A stretch of DNA of 64,000 bases from contig DATHBD010000058.1 in the NCBI GenBank assembly GCA_035296325.1, positions 1 to 64,000 on the forward strand, read 5' to 3'. A program made the translations under genes and the position numbers. The notes beneath the pieces are model-generated. The model saw only the letters and a list, made by a program, of their open reading frames with translations, did no database searches and had not been told where the DNA came from. Shown here piece after piece: positions 57,580 through 64,000 of the stretch; position 1 is the first letter of the stretch; each line of letters starts with the position of its first letter. The DNA is from DATHBD01 sp035296325 (GTDB lineage Bacteria > Actinomycetota > Actinomycetes > Mycobacteriales > Micromonosporaceae).

Positions 57580-58332
57580 TCAGTGCGTCAAAATTTTCGA
57601 CAGAAAGTCCCTGGCCCGGTCGCTCTTCGGGTTGGCGAAGAACTCCGCCGGTGGTGCCTGCTCGACGAGCTGCCCGTCCGCCATGAACACGACCCGGTTG
57701 GCGGCGTGCCGGGCGAACCCCATCTCATGGGTCACCACGACCATGGTCATGCCGTCGCCGGCCAGGCCGGTCATCACGTCGAGCACCTCGCCGACCATCT
57801 CCGGGTCCAGCGCGCTGGTCGGCTCGTCGAAGAGCATCGCCTTGGGCTGCATCGCCAGCGCGCGGGCGATCGCGGCCCGCTGCTGCTGACCACCGGAGAG
57901 CTGCGCCGGGTACTTGTCCGCCTGGTCGGCGATCCCCACCCGTTCCAGCAGCTTGGTCGCCCGATCGCGGACCACCTCGCGCTTTTCCTTGCGGACCTTC
58001 AGCGGGCCCAGCATGACGTTGTCCAGCACCGTCTTGTGCGCGAACAGGTTGAACGACTGGAACACCATGCCCACTTCGCTGCGAAGTCTGGCCAGGGCGC
58101 GACCCTCTGCCGGCAGCGGCTGGCCGTCGAAGACGATCTCACCGGAGTTGATCGGCTCGAGCCGGTTGACCGCCCGGCACAGCGTTGACTTGCCGGAGCC
58201 GGACGGCCCGATGATCACGACCACCTCGCCCCGGTCGACGGACAGGTCGACGTCGCGCAGGACGTGGAGGTCACCGAAGAACTTGTTGACCCCGCGCAGC
58301 ACGATGAGTGGCTCGCCGGTCGCTTGGGCCAT
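57580..58332 (-). CDS. gluA: Amino-acid ABC transporter ATP-binding protein (GluA-like)
   Basis: A 250-residue ATPase. Walker A VIIGPSGSGKSTLCRAVNRL, Q-loop FQSFNLFAHKTVLDNVML, signature LSGGQQQRAAIARAL, Walker B MLFDEPTSALDPE and H-loop VVVTHEMGFARHAANR are all intact. Start codon ATG; first gene of the four-gene transport operon. The 200-base region upstream to 58530 is the divergent promoter region with surE. Confidence 0.95.
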   Translation of the reverse strand: MAQATGEPLIVLRGVNKFFGDLHVLRDVDLSVDRGEVVVIIGPSGSGKSTLCRAVNRLEPINSGEIVFDGQPLPAEGRALARLRSEVGMVFQSFNLFAHKTVLDNVMLGPLKVRKEKREVVRDRATKLLERVGIADQADKYPAQLSGGQQQRAAIARALAMQPKAMLFDEPTSALDPEMVGEVLDVMTGLAGDGMTMVVVTHEMGFARHAANRVVFMADGQLVEQAPPAEFFANPKSDRARDFLSKILTH

Positions 58333-58530
58333 GCCCCGGTCCCCTCGTCCCTAGATCCGCAGTTGTGCTGGTGCGCTGCACTGTATCGGCGCAGGGGTTA
58401 CCGAATGCCCGCGCGAGCGTCACGGACCCGTAACGGCGTGGGATTCGTCGACACCTTGGCGTACACGGTAAGCGGTCCGCATGCCGTTCGGGGTCCTGGC
58501 CGCGCCGGCGCGGCGTGAGAGGGTTGCACC

Positions 58531-59331
58531 GTGAATCGACGCCCCGCCCCGGTTGCCCTGATCACCAACGACGACGGGATCGACGCGGATGGTCTGCGCT
58601 GGCTGGCCCTGGCCGCGAGAGACGCCGGGTTCGCGCCGGTCATCGCCGCTCCGCTGACCGAGTCCAGTGGCATCGGCGCCGGTCTGCGGGCGGCCGAAGA
58701 GGGCGGCCGCATCCTGGTGGAGCAGCGTGTGCTCGACGGGCTGGACGGTGTGCCGACCTTCGCGGTCGCCGCGACCCCCGCGTACATCGCGTTGCTGGGA
58801 AGTCGAGGCGCGTTCGGAGCGGAGCCGGAGGTGCTGCTCTCCGGGATCAACCATGGCCCGAACACGGGTCGTGCCCTGCTGCACTCCGGCACGGCCGGGG
58901 CCGCGATGACGGCGATCTCGGACGGGCTGCGCGCGATGGCGTTCTCGCTGGACTTCGGATGGCGGGATGACGCCGCGCCGCGCTGGGACACGGCGGTGCG
59001 GGTCGCCACCACCCTCCTTGACCTGGTCCGGACGCTGCCACCCGGATCGATGCTGAACGTCAACGTCCCGAACGTGCCCATGGCCGACGTCCGTGGGGTG
59101 CGCCGGGCCACCCTCGCCGAGTTCGGTGCCGTGCAGATGACCATGCTGGAGCAGGGCGAGGGCTACGTGCGGATGTCGCTGTCGGAGAGCGGGGCCGAAC
59201 TCCACCCGGGCAGCGACGAAGGGCTCCTCGAGCAGGGGTACGTCACCGTGACGCCCCTGCGGCCGCTCGCGGCGGCGGACGACGTGCGCCTACACGACCT
59301 GCCGGACCTCGACACCGGCCGGCTACCCTGA
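58531..59331 (+). CDS. surE: 5'-nucleotidase SurE-type
   Basis: A 266-residue protein from a GTG, normal for SurE. ALITNDDGIDADGLRWLALA has the D-D metal pair (NDDGID), LSGINHGPNTGRALLHSGTA the N-x-G...S-G-T-x-G-A-A motif, and LNVNVPNVPMADVRGVRRAT the substrate end. SurE enzymes remove phosphate from nucleoside 5'-monophosphates (and 3'-). Ends five bases before miaB, so probably one transcript. Confidence 0.9.
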   Translation: MNRRPAPVALITNDDGIDADGLRWLALAARDAGFAPVIAAPLTESSGIGAGLRAAEEGGRILVEQRVLDGLDGVPTFAVAATPAYIALLGSRGAFGAEPEVLLSGINHGPNTGRALLHSGTAGAAMTAISDGLRAMAFSLDFGWRDDAAPRWDTAVRVATTLLDLVRTLPPGSMLNVNVPNVPMADVRGVRRATLAEFGAVQMTMLEQGEGYVRMSLSESGAELHPGSDEGLLEQGYVTVTPLRPLAAADDVRLHDLPDLDTGRLP

Positions 59332-59336
59332 CATCC

Positions 59337-60821
59337 GTGAGTACCGCGGTAAGGACGTATCAGGTCCGCACGTACGGCTGCCAGATGAACGTGCACGACT
59401 CGGAGCGGATCGCCGGCCTGCTCGAGCACGCCGGGTACGCGCGGGCGGGTGACGGCACCGATCCTGACGTGGTCGTCTTCAACACCTGCGCGGTACGGGA
59501 GAACGCCGACAACCGCCTGTACGGCAACCTGGGCCAGCTCCGTCCCAGCAAGATGGCGCACCCGGACATGCAGATCGCCGTCGGCGGCTGCCTCGCCCAG
59601 AAGGACCGCGGCGAGATCGTGAAGCGCGCACCATGGGTTGACGTCGTCTTCGGCACCCACAACATCGGCTCCCTGCCCGCGCTGCTGGAGCGGGCCAGGC
59701 ACAACGCCGCCGCCGAGGTGGAGATCCTGGAGTCGCTCGAGGTCTTCCCGTCGACACTGCCGACGCGGCGGGAGTCCACCTACGCGGGCTGGGTTTCGAT
59801 CTCGGTCGGCTGCAACAACACCTGCACGTTCTGCATCGTGCCCGCACTGCGCGGGCGGGAGAAGGACCGCCGCCCCGGTGACGTGCTCGCCGAGGTCTCC
59901 GCCCTGGTGGCCGAGGGTGTGCTCGAGGTGACCCTGCTGGGGCAGAACGTCAACTCCTACGGCGTCGAGTTCGGCGACCGCTACGCCTTCGGCAAGCTGC
60001 TTCGCGCCTGCGGCGGCGTGGCCGGTCTGGAGCGGGTCCGGTTCACCAGCCCGCACCCGAAGGATTTCACCGACGACGTGATCGCGGCGATGGCCGAGAC
60101 GCCGAACGTGTGCCACTCCCTGCACATGCCGCTGCAGTCCGGATCCGACGCGGTGCTCAAGGCGATGCGCCGGTCCTACCGGGCCGAGCGCTACCTCGGG
60201 ATCATTGACAACGTGCGGGCCGCCATGCCGGACGCCGCGATCACCACCGACATCATCGTCGGGTTCCCCGGCGAGACCGACGCCGACTTCGAGCGCACCC
60301 TCGACGTGGTGCGGGCCGCGCGGTTCGCGGGGGCGTTCACCTTCCAGTACTCCAAGCGCCCCGGCACGCCGGCCGCCACCCTGGACGGCCAGGTGCCCAA
60401 GGCCGTGGTGCAGGAGCGCTACGACCGGCTGGTCACCGCTCTGGAGGAGATCACCTGGGCGGAGAACCGCCGGATGGTCGGGCAGACCCTCGAGGTCCTG
60501 GTCGCGACGGGGGAGGGCCGCAAGGACCCGGCCACCGGACGGCTCTCCGGCCGGGCCCGGGACGGTCGCCTGGTGCACTTCGCCGCGGCTGCGGACGCCG
60601 GCATCCGCCCTGGCGACATCGTGCACACCACGATCACGTACGCCGCCCCGCACCACTGCAACGCCGACGGTCCGGTGCTCAGCCACCGCCGTACCCGGGC
60701 CGGGGACGCGTGGGAGGCCGGTCGGGCGCCCGCCCGCGGATCTGGCGTGTTGCTCGGCCTGCCCACGATCGGCGCCCCGCCCACGCCGGCACCCGCCGTG
60801 GCCGGCGCCTGCGGCGCCTGA
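59337..60821 (+). CDS. miaB: tRNA-2-methylthio-N6-dimethylallyladenosine synthase
   Basis: A 494-residue radical-SAM methylthiotransferase. N-terminal UPF0004 domain: TYGCQMNVHDSERIAGLLEH with C and CAVRENADNRLYGNLGQLRP and GGCLAQKDR (three cluster Cys). Radical SAM motif C-x3-C-x2-C in ISVGCNNTCTFCIVPALRGR. C-terminal TRAM near RPGDIVHTTITYAAPHHCNA. The enzyme adds the 2-methylthio group to i6A37 of tRNAs. The start of its partner miaA lies at 63322. The C-terminal tail of about 50 Ala/Pro/Arg-rich residues exceeds the family norm. Confidence 0.95.
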   Translation: MSTAVRTYQVRTYGCQMNVHDSERIAGLLEHAGYARAGDGTDPDVVVFNTCAVRENADNRLYGNLGQLRPSKMAHPDMQIAVGGCLAQKDRGEIVKRAPWVDVVFGTHNIGSLPALLERARHNAAAEVEILESLEVFPSTLPTRRESTYAGWVSISVGCNNTCTFCIVPALRGREKDRRPGDVLAEVSALVAEGVLEVTLLGQNVNSYGVEFGDRYAFGKLLRACGGVAGLERVRFTSPHPKDFTDDVIAAMAETPNVCHSLHMPLQSGSDAVLKAMRRSYRAERYLGIIDNVRAAMPDAAITTDIIVGFPGETDADFERTLDVVRAARFAGAFTFQYSKRPGTPAATLDGQVPKAVVQERYDRLVTALEEITWAENRRMVGQTLEVLVATGEGRKDPATGRLSGRARDGRLVHFAAAADAGIRPGDIVHTTITYAAPHHCNADGPVLSHRRTRAGDAWEAGRAPARGSGVLLGLPTIGAPPTPAPAVAGACGA

Positions 60822-60959
60822 CCGGCCCGCCGGGCCAGCGCCCCGCCCGGGCCAGCGCCCCGACTGGCTCGCGCCCGCTTGCCTTCGCCGAGTCGACCAC
60901 ACGACACGCGGGGAGACACGCCGGGTGGGCCATCACATGCGTGCTACGCACCTAATGGA

Positions 60960-61205
60960 GGCCGAATTCGGTGCTTTTCCTGCATGTCGCCGAACGCTGC
61001 ATGTCGCCGAACCGTGCGTGCCGACGAAACCTGCATGTCGACGGACCGCCCGCCCCGACGAACGCTGCACCTCGACGCCGACCGCACGCCGACGCACCGC
61101 ACTTCGACGCACCGCACTGCACTCCGACGCACCGCACTGCACTCCGACGCACCCGCACGCCGACCCACCGCACGCCGACGCACGCGCACACCGACGGGCG
61201 GGGGA
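60960..61205. repeat. Degenerate tandem repeats between miaB and the DUF349 gene
   Basis: About 245 bases built of 12-20-base units ending in CGAC. Examples are CTGCATGTCGCCGAACG twice near 60980 and the 20-base unit ACCGCACTGCACTCCGACGC at 61111-61130 and 61131-61150, which is perfectly duplicated. Other units are diverged (GCACTTCGAC, GCACGCCGAC, GCACACCGAC). Neither strand gives a recognisable protein. The rest of the 60822-61219 gap has nothing else. Confidence 0.8.
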
Positions 61206-61219
61206 TCGAGTCGTGCTGG

Positions 61220-62428
61220 TCAGCTGGCGTTCTCGGCGAGCGCGAGGAACCGCCGCTTGGACTCCAACGCCTGCTCGGCGTCGCGGATCCGGCGGGCGTC
61301 GCCGGCGGCCTGCGCCCGGGCCAACCGCTGCTCCGCCTCGGCCACCTGCCCCCGCATCTGGGTCAGCAGCGGGTTGGACTCCGGTGGGGTACGGCGCCAC
61401 GCCGCGTCCATCGCCGTCTTGACGCGTTCCTCGACGGCGCGCATCCGACGGTCCAGGGCGGTCGACGACTCGCGGGGGACCTTGCCCAGGTCGTGCCAGA
61501 GGCCCTGGATCTCGCGCAACGCGGCCTGCGCGGCCCGCGGGTCCGCCTCGATGTCGATCGCCTCGGCCTGGGTGAGCAGCTCCTGCCGGCGTTCCAGGTT
61601 GCCCTTCAGTTCGGCGTCGCGTGCGGAGAACACCTCGCTGCGCCTGGTGAAGAACGCATCCTGTGCGGCGCGGAACCGGTCCCAGAGCTTCTGCTCGACA
61701 TCCTTCGCGCCGCGCGGTGCCGCCTTCCACTCGGTCATGAGGTCCTTGAGGCGGTTGGCCGTGGCGTTCCACTCGCTGGAGCCGGAGATGGCCTCGGCCT
61801 CCTTGACGAGCTCCTCCTTGCGGGTCTGCGCCTCTTTGCGACCGGCGTCGAGGGTGGCGAAGTGGGCGCCCCGGCGGCGGGCGAAGCTGTCCCGCGCGGC
61901 GGAGTACCGCTTCCACAGGTCGGCGTCGGTCTTCTTGTCGATGCCGTGGATGGTTTTCCACTCGTCGAGGATCTCCTTGAGCCGGTCCCCGGCGGTCTTC
62001 CAGCCGGTGGACTCGGCACCGATCTGCTCAGCCTCCTCCGCCAGCGCCGTCTTGCGCGCGACGGCCGCGACGCGCGCGGCGTCCCGGGCGGCCCGGGCGG
62101 CGACGGCCTTCTCCTCAGCCTGGACGGCCAGCTTGTCGAGCCGGGCCGCGAGGCCGTCGATGTCGCCGAGCACGGGGGCTTCGTCGAGGCCGGCGCGGAT
62201 CCGGCGGATGCCGGACAGCGAATGGGACGCGTCGGCGGCGCCGCTGTTCAACCGTGCCTCGATCAGGTCGACCTCGGTGACCAGGTCGGCGAACCGGCGC
62301 GCGAAATGCGCCAGGCCCTCCTCCGGGGTGCCCGCCTGCCAGGAGCCGACGACTCTCTCGCCTGCTGCCGTCCTGACGTACACGGTGCCATCCGCGTCGA
62401 CTCGGCCGAAGGCCGTCGGGTCGCTCAT
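61220..62428 (-). CDS. DUF349-domain coiled-coil protein
   Basis: A 402-residue protein from the ATG at 62428 (GAAGGA upstream). After an N-terminal 100 residues come four to five DUF349 repeats of about 70 residues, for example WKTIHGIDKKTDADLWKRYS, AARDSFARRRGAHFATLDAG, LKDLMTEWKAAPRGAKDVEQ and LREIQGLWHDLGKVPRESST. DUF349 proteins are long helical rods, essential in some actinobacteria and linked with nucleic-acid/tRNA processing neighbourhoods. It sits convergent to miaB in the same conserved block. Confidence 0.9.
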   Translation of the reverse strand: MSDPTAFGRVDADGTVYVRTAAGERVVGSWQAGTPEEGLAHFARRFADLVTEVDLIEARLNSGAADASHSLSGIRRIRAGLDEAPVLGDIDGLAARLDKLAVQAEEKAVAARAARDAARVAAVARKTALAEEAEQIGAESTGWKTAGDRLKEILDEWKTIHGIDKKTDADLWKRYSAARDSFARRRGAHFATLDAGRKEAQTRKEELVKEAEAISGSSEWNATANRLKDLMTEWKAAPRGAKDVEQKLWDRFRAAQDAFFTRRSEVFSARDAELKGNLERRQELLTQAEAIDIEADPRAAQAALREIQGLWHDLGKVPRESSTALDRRMRAVEERVKTAMDAAWRRTPPESNPLLTQMRGQVAEAEQRLARAQAAGDARRIRDAEQALESKRRFLALAENAS

Positions 62429-62632
62429 CTGCCCATCCTTCGCTCCCGGCGCACCCCCAGCCGGGTGACTGGGTGTCGCGCCGCCATCGCACAGCAATCT
62501 CTCCCCGGGCATTCTCACAGGTGTGCCCCGGTGCCCGTCGAGCGCCTGCGCCCGAACCGTGACCTACTTGTCGCTCTCGGCCGCATCACGAGCGCCGATC
62601 CGGCCGTACGGGCACGGCGATACGGTGGTCGG

Positions 62633-63325
62633 ATGCCCCTTGTCGCCGCGGCCGTCTGCCCGCAACCTCCGCTGCTCGTGCCCGAGGTGGCGGCGGGCGC
62701 GGCGATCGAGTTGGCCGATCTGCGGACGCGATGTGACGGTGCCGTGGCCGGCCTGGTGGCTGCCCGGCCGGAACTCATCATCGCGATCGGCGCGGACGGC
62801 GCGACGGGACGTTGCCCGCCGCCGTACGGTGGGTCGCTCGCCCCCTGGGGGCTGCACCGCACGGTTGGATCGCCCGGTGGGGCGCTGCCGCTCGGCCTGC
62901 TCATCGGCGCGTGGCTGCTCTCCCGCTGCGCCGCGGCGAAGGCCGTGCCGGTCGCCTACCAGGCGGTGGGCGCCTCCGCGGGGCCGGACGAGTGCGCGGC
63001 GCTCGGTGCCGCGCTGGCCGGCGAGGCGGAGCGGGTGGCCCTGCTGGTGATGGGCGACGGGTCCGCGTGCCGCGGTGAGGATGCGCCGGGCAGCGCCGAT
63101 GACCGCGCCGGCCCGTTCGACGCCGCGGTGGCGGCCGCGCTGCGCGACGGTGATCCGGACGCGCTGCTCGGGCTGGATCCCGTACTGGCCGACGAGCTGA
63201 TGGCGGCCGGGCGGCCGGCGTGGCAGGTGCTCGGCGGGGCGGGTGCGTCCCGCCGGTGGCGGGCCGAGTTGAGCTACGCCGCGGCGCCGTACGGCGTCGG
63301 CTACTTCGTCGCGGGGTGGTCGTGA
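62633..63325 (+). CDS. Class III extradiol dioxygenase-like protein
   Basis: A 230-residue protein: PLVAAAVCPQPPLLVPEVAA has the H/C-P-x-P-P start, PELIIAIGADGATGRCPPPY the D/H-x strand, LVMGDGSACRGEDAPGSADD the middle and YFVAGWS the end. This is the LigB-like/AMMECR1-linked class III fold commonly located before miaA in actinobacteria; normally two His bind iron, but His is hardly visible here (PQPP for HPP; DGSACR for H-x-S-x-x-L), so catalysis is doubtful. Overlaps miaA by four bases. Confidence 0.8.
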   Translation: MPLVAAAVCPQPPLLVPEVAAGAAIELADLRTRCDGAVAGLVAARPELIIAIGADGATGRCPPPYGGSLAPWGLHRTVGSPGGALPLGLLIGAWLLSRCAAAKAVPVAYQAVGASAGPDECAALGAALAGEAERVALLVMGDGSACRGEDAPGSADDRAGPFDAAVAAALRDGDPDALLGLDPVLADELMAAGRPAWQVLGGAGASRRWRAELSYAAAPYGVGYFVAGWS

Positions 63326-64000
63326 GCGCAGGGATGCCCGGCCCGGTGGTGGCCGTGGTGGGCCCGACCGCGGCCGGGAAGACCGCGCTCAGTCTGGAAC
63401 TGGCGGATGCGCTCGGCGGTGAGGTGGTCAACGCCGACTCGATGCAGCTTTACCGCGGGATGGACATCGGCACGGCGAAACTGCCGGTCGCGCAGCGCCG
63501 CGGTGTGGCGCACCACGTGCTCGACCTCTGGGAGGTGAGCGAGCCGGCAAGCGTCGCCGTGTACCAGGCTGCGGCTCGCGCGGCCGTCGACGACGTCCTG
63601 GCCCGGGGCCGGGTACCGCTGCTGGTCGGTGGCTCGGGGCTCTACGTCCGGGCGGTGCTCGACGACTTCGAGTTCCCGGGGACCGATCCCGCGCTGCGGG
63701 CCGCCCTGGAGCAGGAGTTGGCCGCGTGCGGCCCGGCACCGCTGCACGCCCGGCTCGCGCTCGCCGACGCGGCCGCCGCGGCGCGGATTCTGCCGACGAA
63801 CGGCCGCCGGATCGTGCGGGCGTTGGAGGTGGTGACGCTCACCGGCGCGCCGTTCGCCGCCGCGCTCCCGGATCCGCGGCCGGTGTACGACGCCGTCCAG
63901 ATCGGGGTGGACGCGGATCCGCCGGCGCTGGACGCGCGGGTCGGGGAGCGGGTGGAGGTGATGTGGCGGGCCGGCTTCGTCGAGGAGGTCCGCTCCCTTG
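63322..64000 (+). CDS. miaA: tRNA dimethylallyltransferase (partial at window edge)
   Basis: 226 residues from GTG 63322 to the window end; full length is about 310. VVAVVGPTAAGKTALSLELA is the P-loop, GGEVVNADSMQLYRGMDIGT the D-S-M/R-Q-x-Y-R catalytic motif, GVAHHVLDLWEVSEPASVAV the substrate site, and LLVGGSGLYVRAVLDDFEFP and NGRRIVRALEV later motifs. It transfers the dimethylallyl group to A37 of tRNA, the first step before MiaB. GTG overlaps the previous stop (GTGA). Confidence 0.95.
   Translation, partial: MSAGMPGPVVAVVGPTAAGKTALSLELADALGGEVVNADSMQLYRGMDIGTAKLPVAQRRGVAHHVLDLWEVSEPASVAVYQAAARAAVDDVLARGRVPLLVGGSGLYVRAVLDDFEFPGTDPALRAALEQELAACGPAPLHARLALADAAAAARILPTNGRRIVRALEVVTLTGAPFAAALPDPRPVYDAVQIGVDADPPALDARVGERVEVMWRAGFVEEVRSL

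Noticed and set aside
1..64000. CRISPR array or tRNA genes
   Set aside because: No regularly spaced 25-40-base repeats with unique spacers, and no cloverleaf with a GTTCGA-type T arm and matching acceptor stem was seen by eye; a tRNAscan-SE run would be decisive.

Overview
The window is about 70% G+C, with start-codon use (many GTG) and gene families typical of a filamentous actinomycete. These include a mycothiol-dependent DinB-like enzyme, many LysR, MarR and MerR regulators, secreted ricin-lectin and subtilase enzymes, and a miaB-miaA block. A member of the Micromonosporaceae is the best guess, but this is inference and no 16S or tRNA gene is present to confirm it. I found no tRNA, rRNA or CRISPR array.

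Layout. (1) 1-10.5 kb looks like a defence/conflict island. An IS630-type transposase tail is followed by a Crp/Fnr regulator and, convergent to it, a four-gene operon: cyclase-homology protein, P-loop NTPase, SPFH/coiled-coil protein and DUF4407 membrane protein. A Pycsar-effector-like (DUF5706/PycTM) membrane gene is divergent from that operon. Next come decayed pieces of an ABC-3C type DUF2326 ATPase and an HNH nuclease, then an overlapping two-gene operon of predicted PD-(D/E)XK nucleases, the first with a deoxyribosyltransferase/TIR-like sensor domain. (2) 10.5-43.7 kb is an accessory region of short single-gene or two- and three-gene modules on both strands: methyltransferases, VOC proteins, phosphotransferases, HAD phosphatases, small zinc-binding proteins, regulators with adjacent targets, a truncated globin, a beta-lactamase-fold protein and a NarL-type two-component system. 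It holds many truncated genes, a complete IS5-type element and an IS630 remnant. The modules are punctuated by a dispersed, partly hairpin-forming intergenic repeat (core resembling TCTGCCGCCGACCGTGCGC), nearly always in the same orientation. This organisation resembles a cassette array, although no integrase is visible. (3) 43.7-51.9 kb carries an OmpR-type two-component system, a secreted protein and a large subtilisin-like protease, ending in another (inverted) copy of a repeat seen at 29.9 kb and a broken DUF998 gene. (4) 52-64 kb looks like conserved chromosome: a secreted glycosidase with a ricin lectin tail, a gluABCD-like amino-acid ABC transporter, surE, miaB, a DUF349 protein, a class III extradiol-dioxygenase-like protein and the start of miaA.

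How the parts fit. The 1.4-8 kb cluster is the most promising candidate for an incompletely described system: a nucleotide-cyclase-like protein, an NTPase, a membrane-scaffold (SPFH) protein and two membrane proteins, with a cNMP-type regulator beside them, suggest nucleotide-signalled, membrane-acting defence. Elsewhere several regulators sit directly against their likely targets with visible operators: MarR with the mycothiol enzyme, MerR with a quinone oxidoreductase, an XRE regulator with two membrane proteins, and LysR with an EamA exporter. The main caveats are that start sites are inferred from ribosome-binding sites and family length, and that functions rest on reading the translated sequence without database searches.
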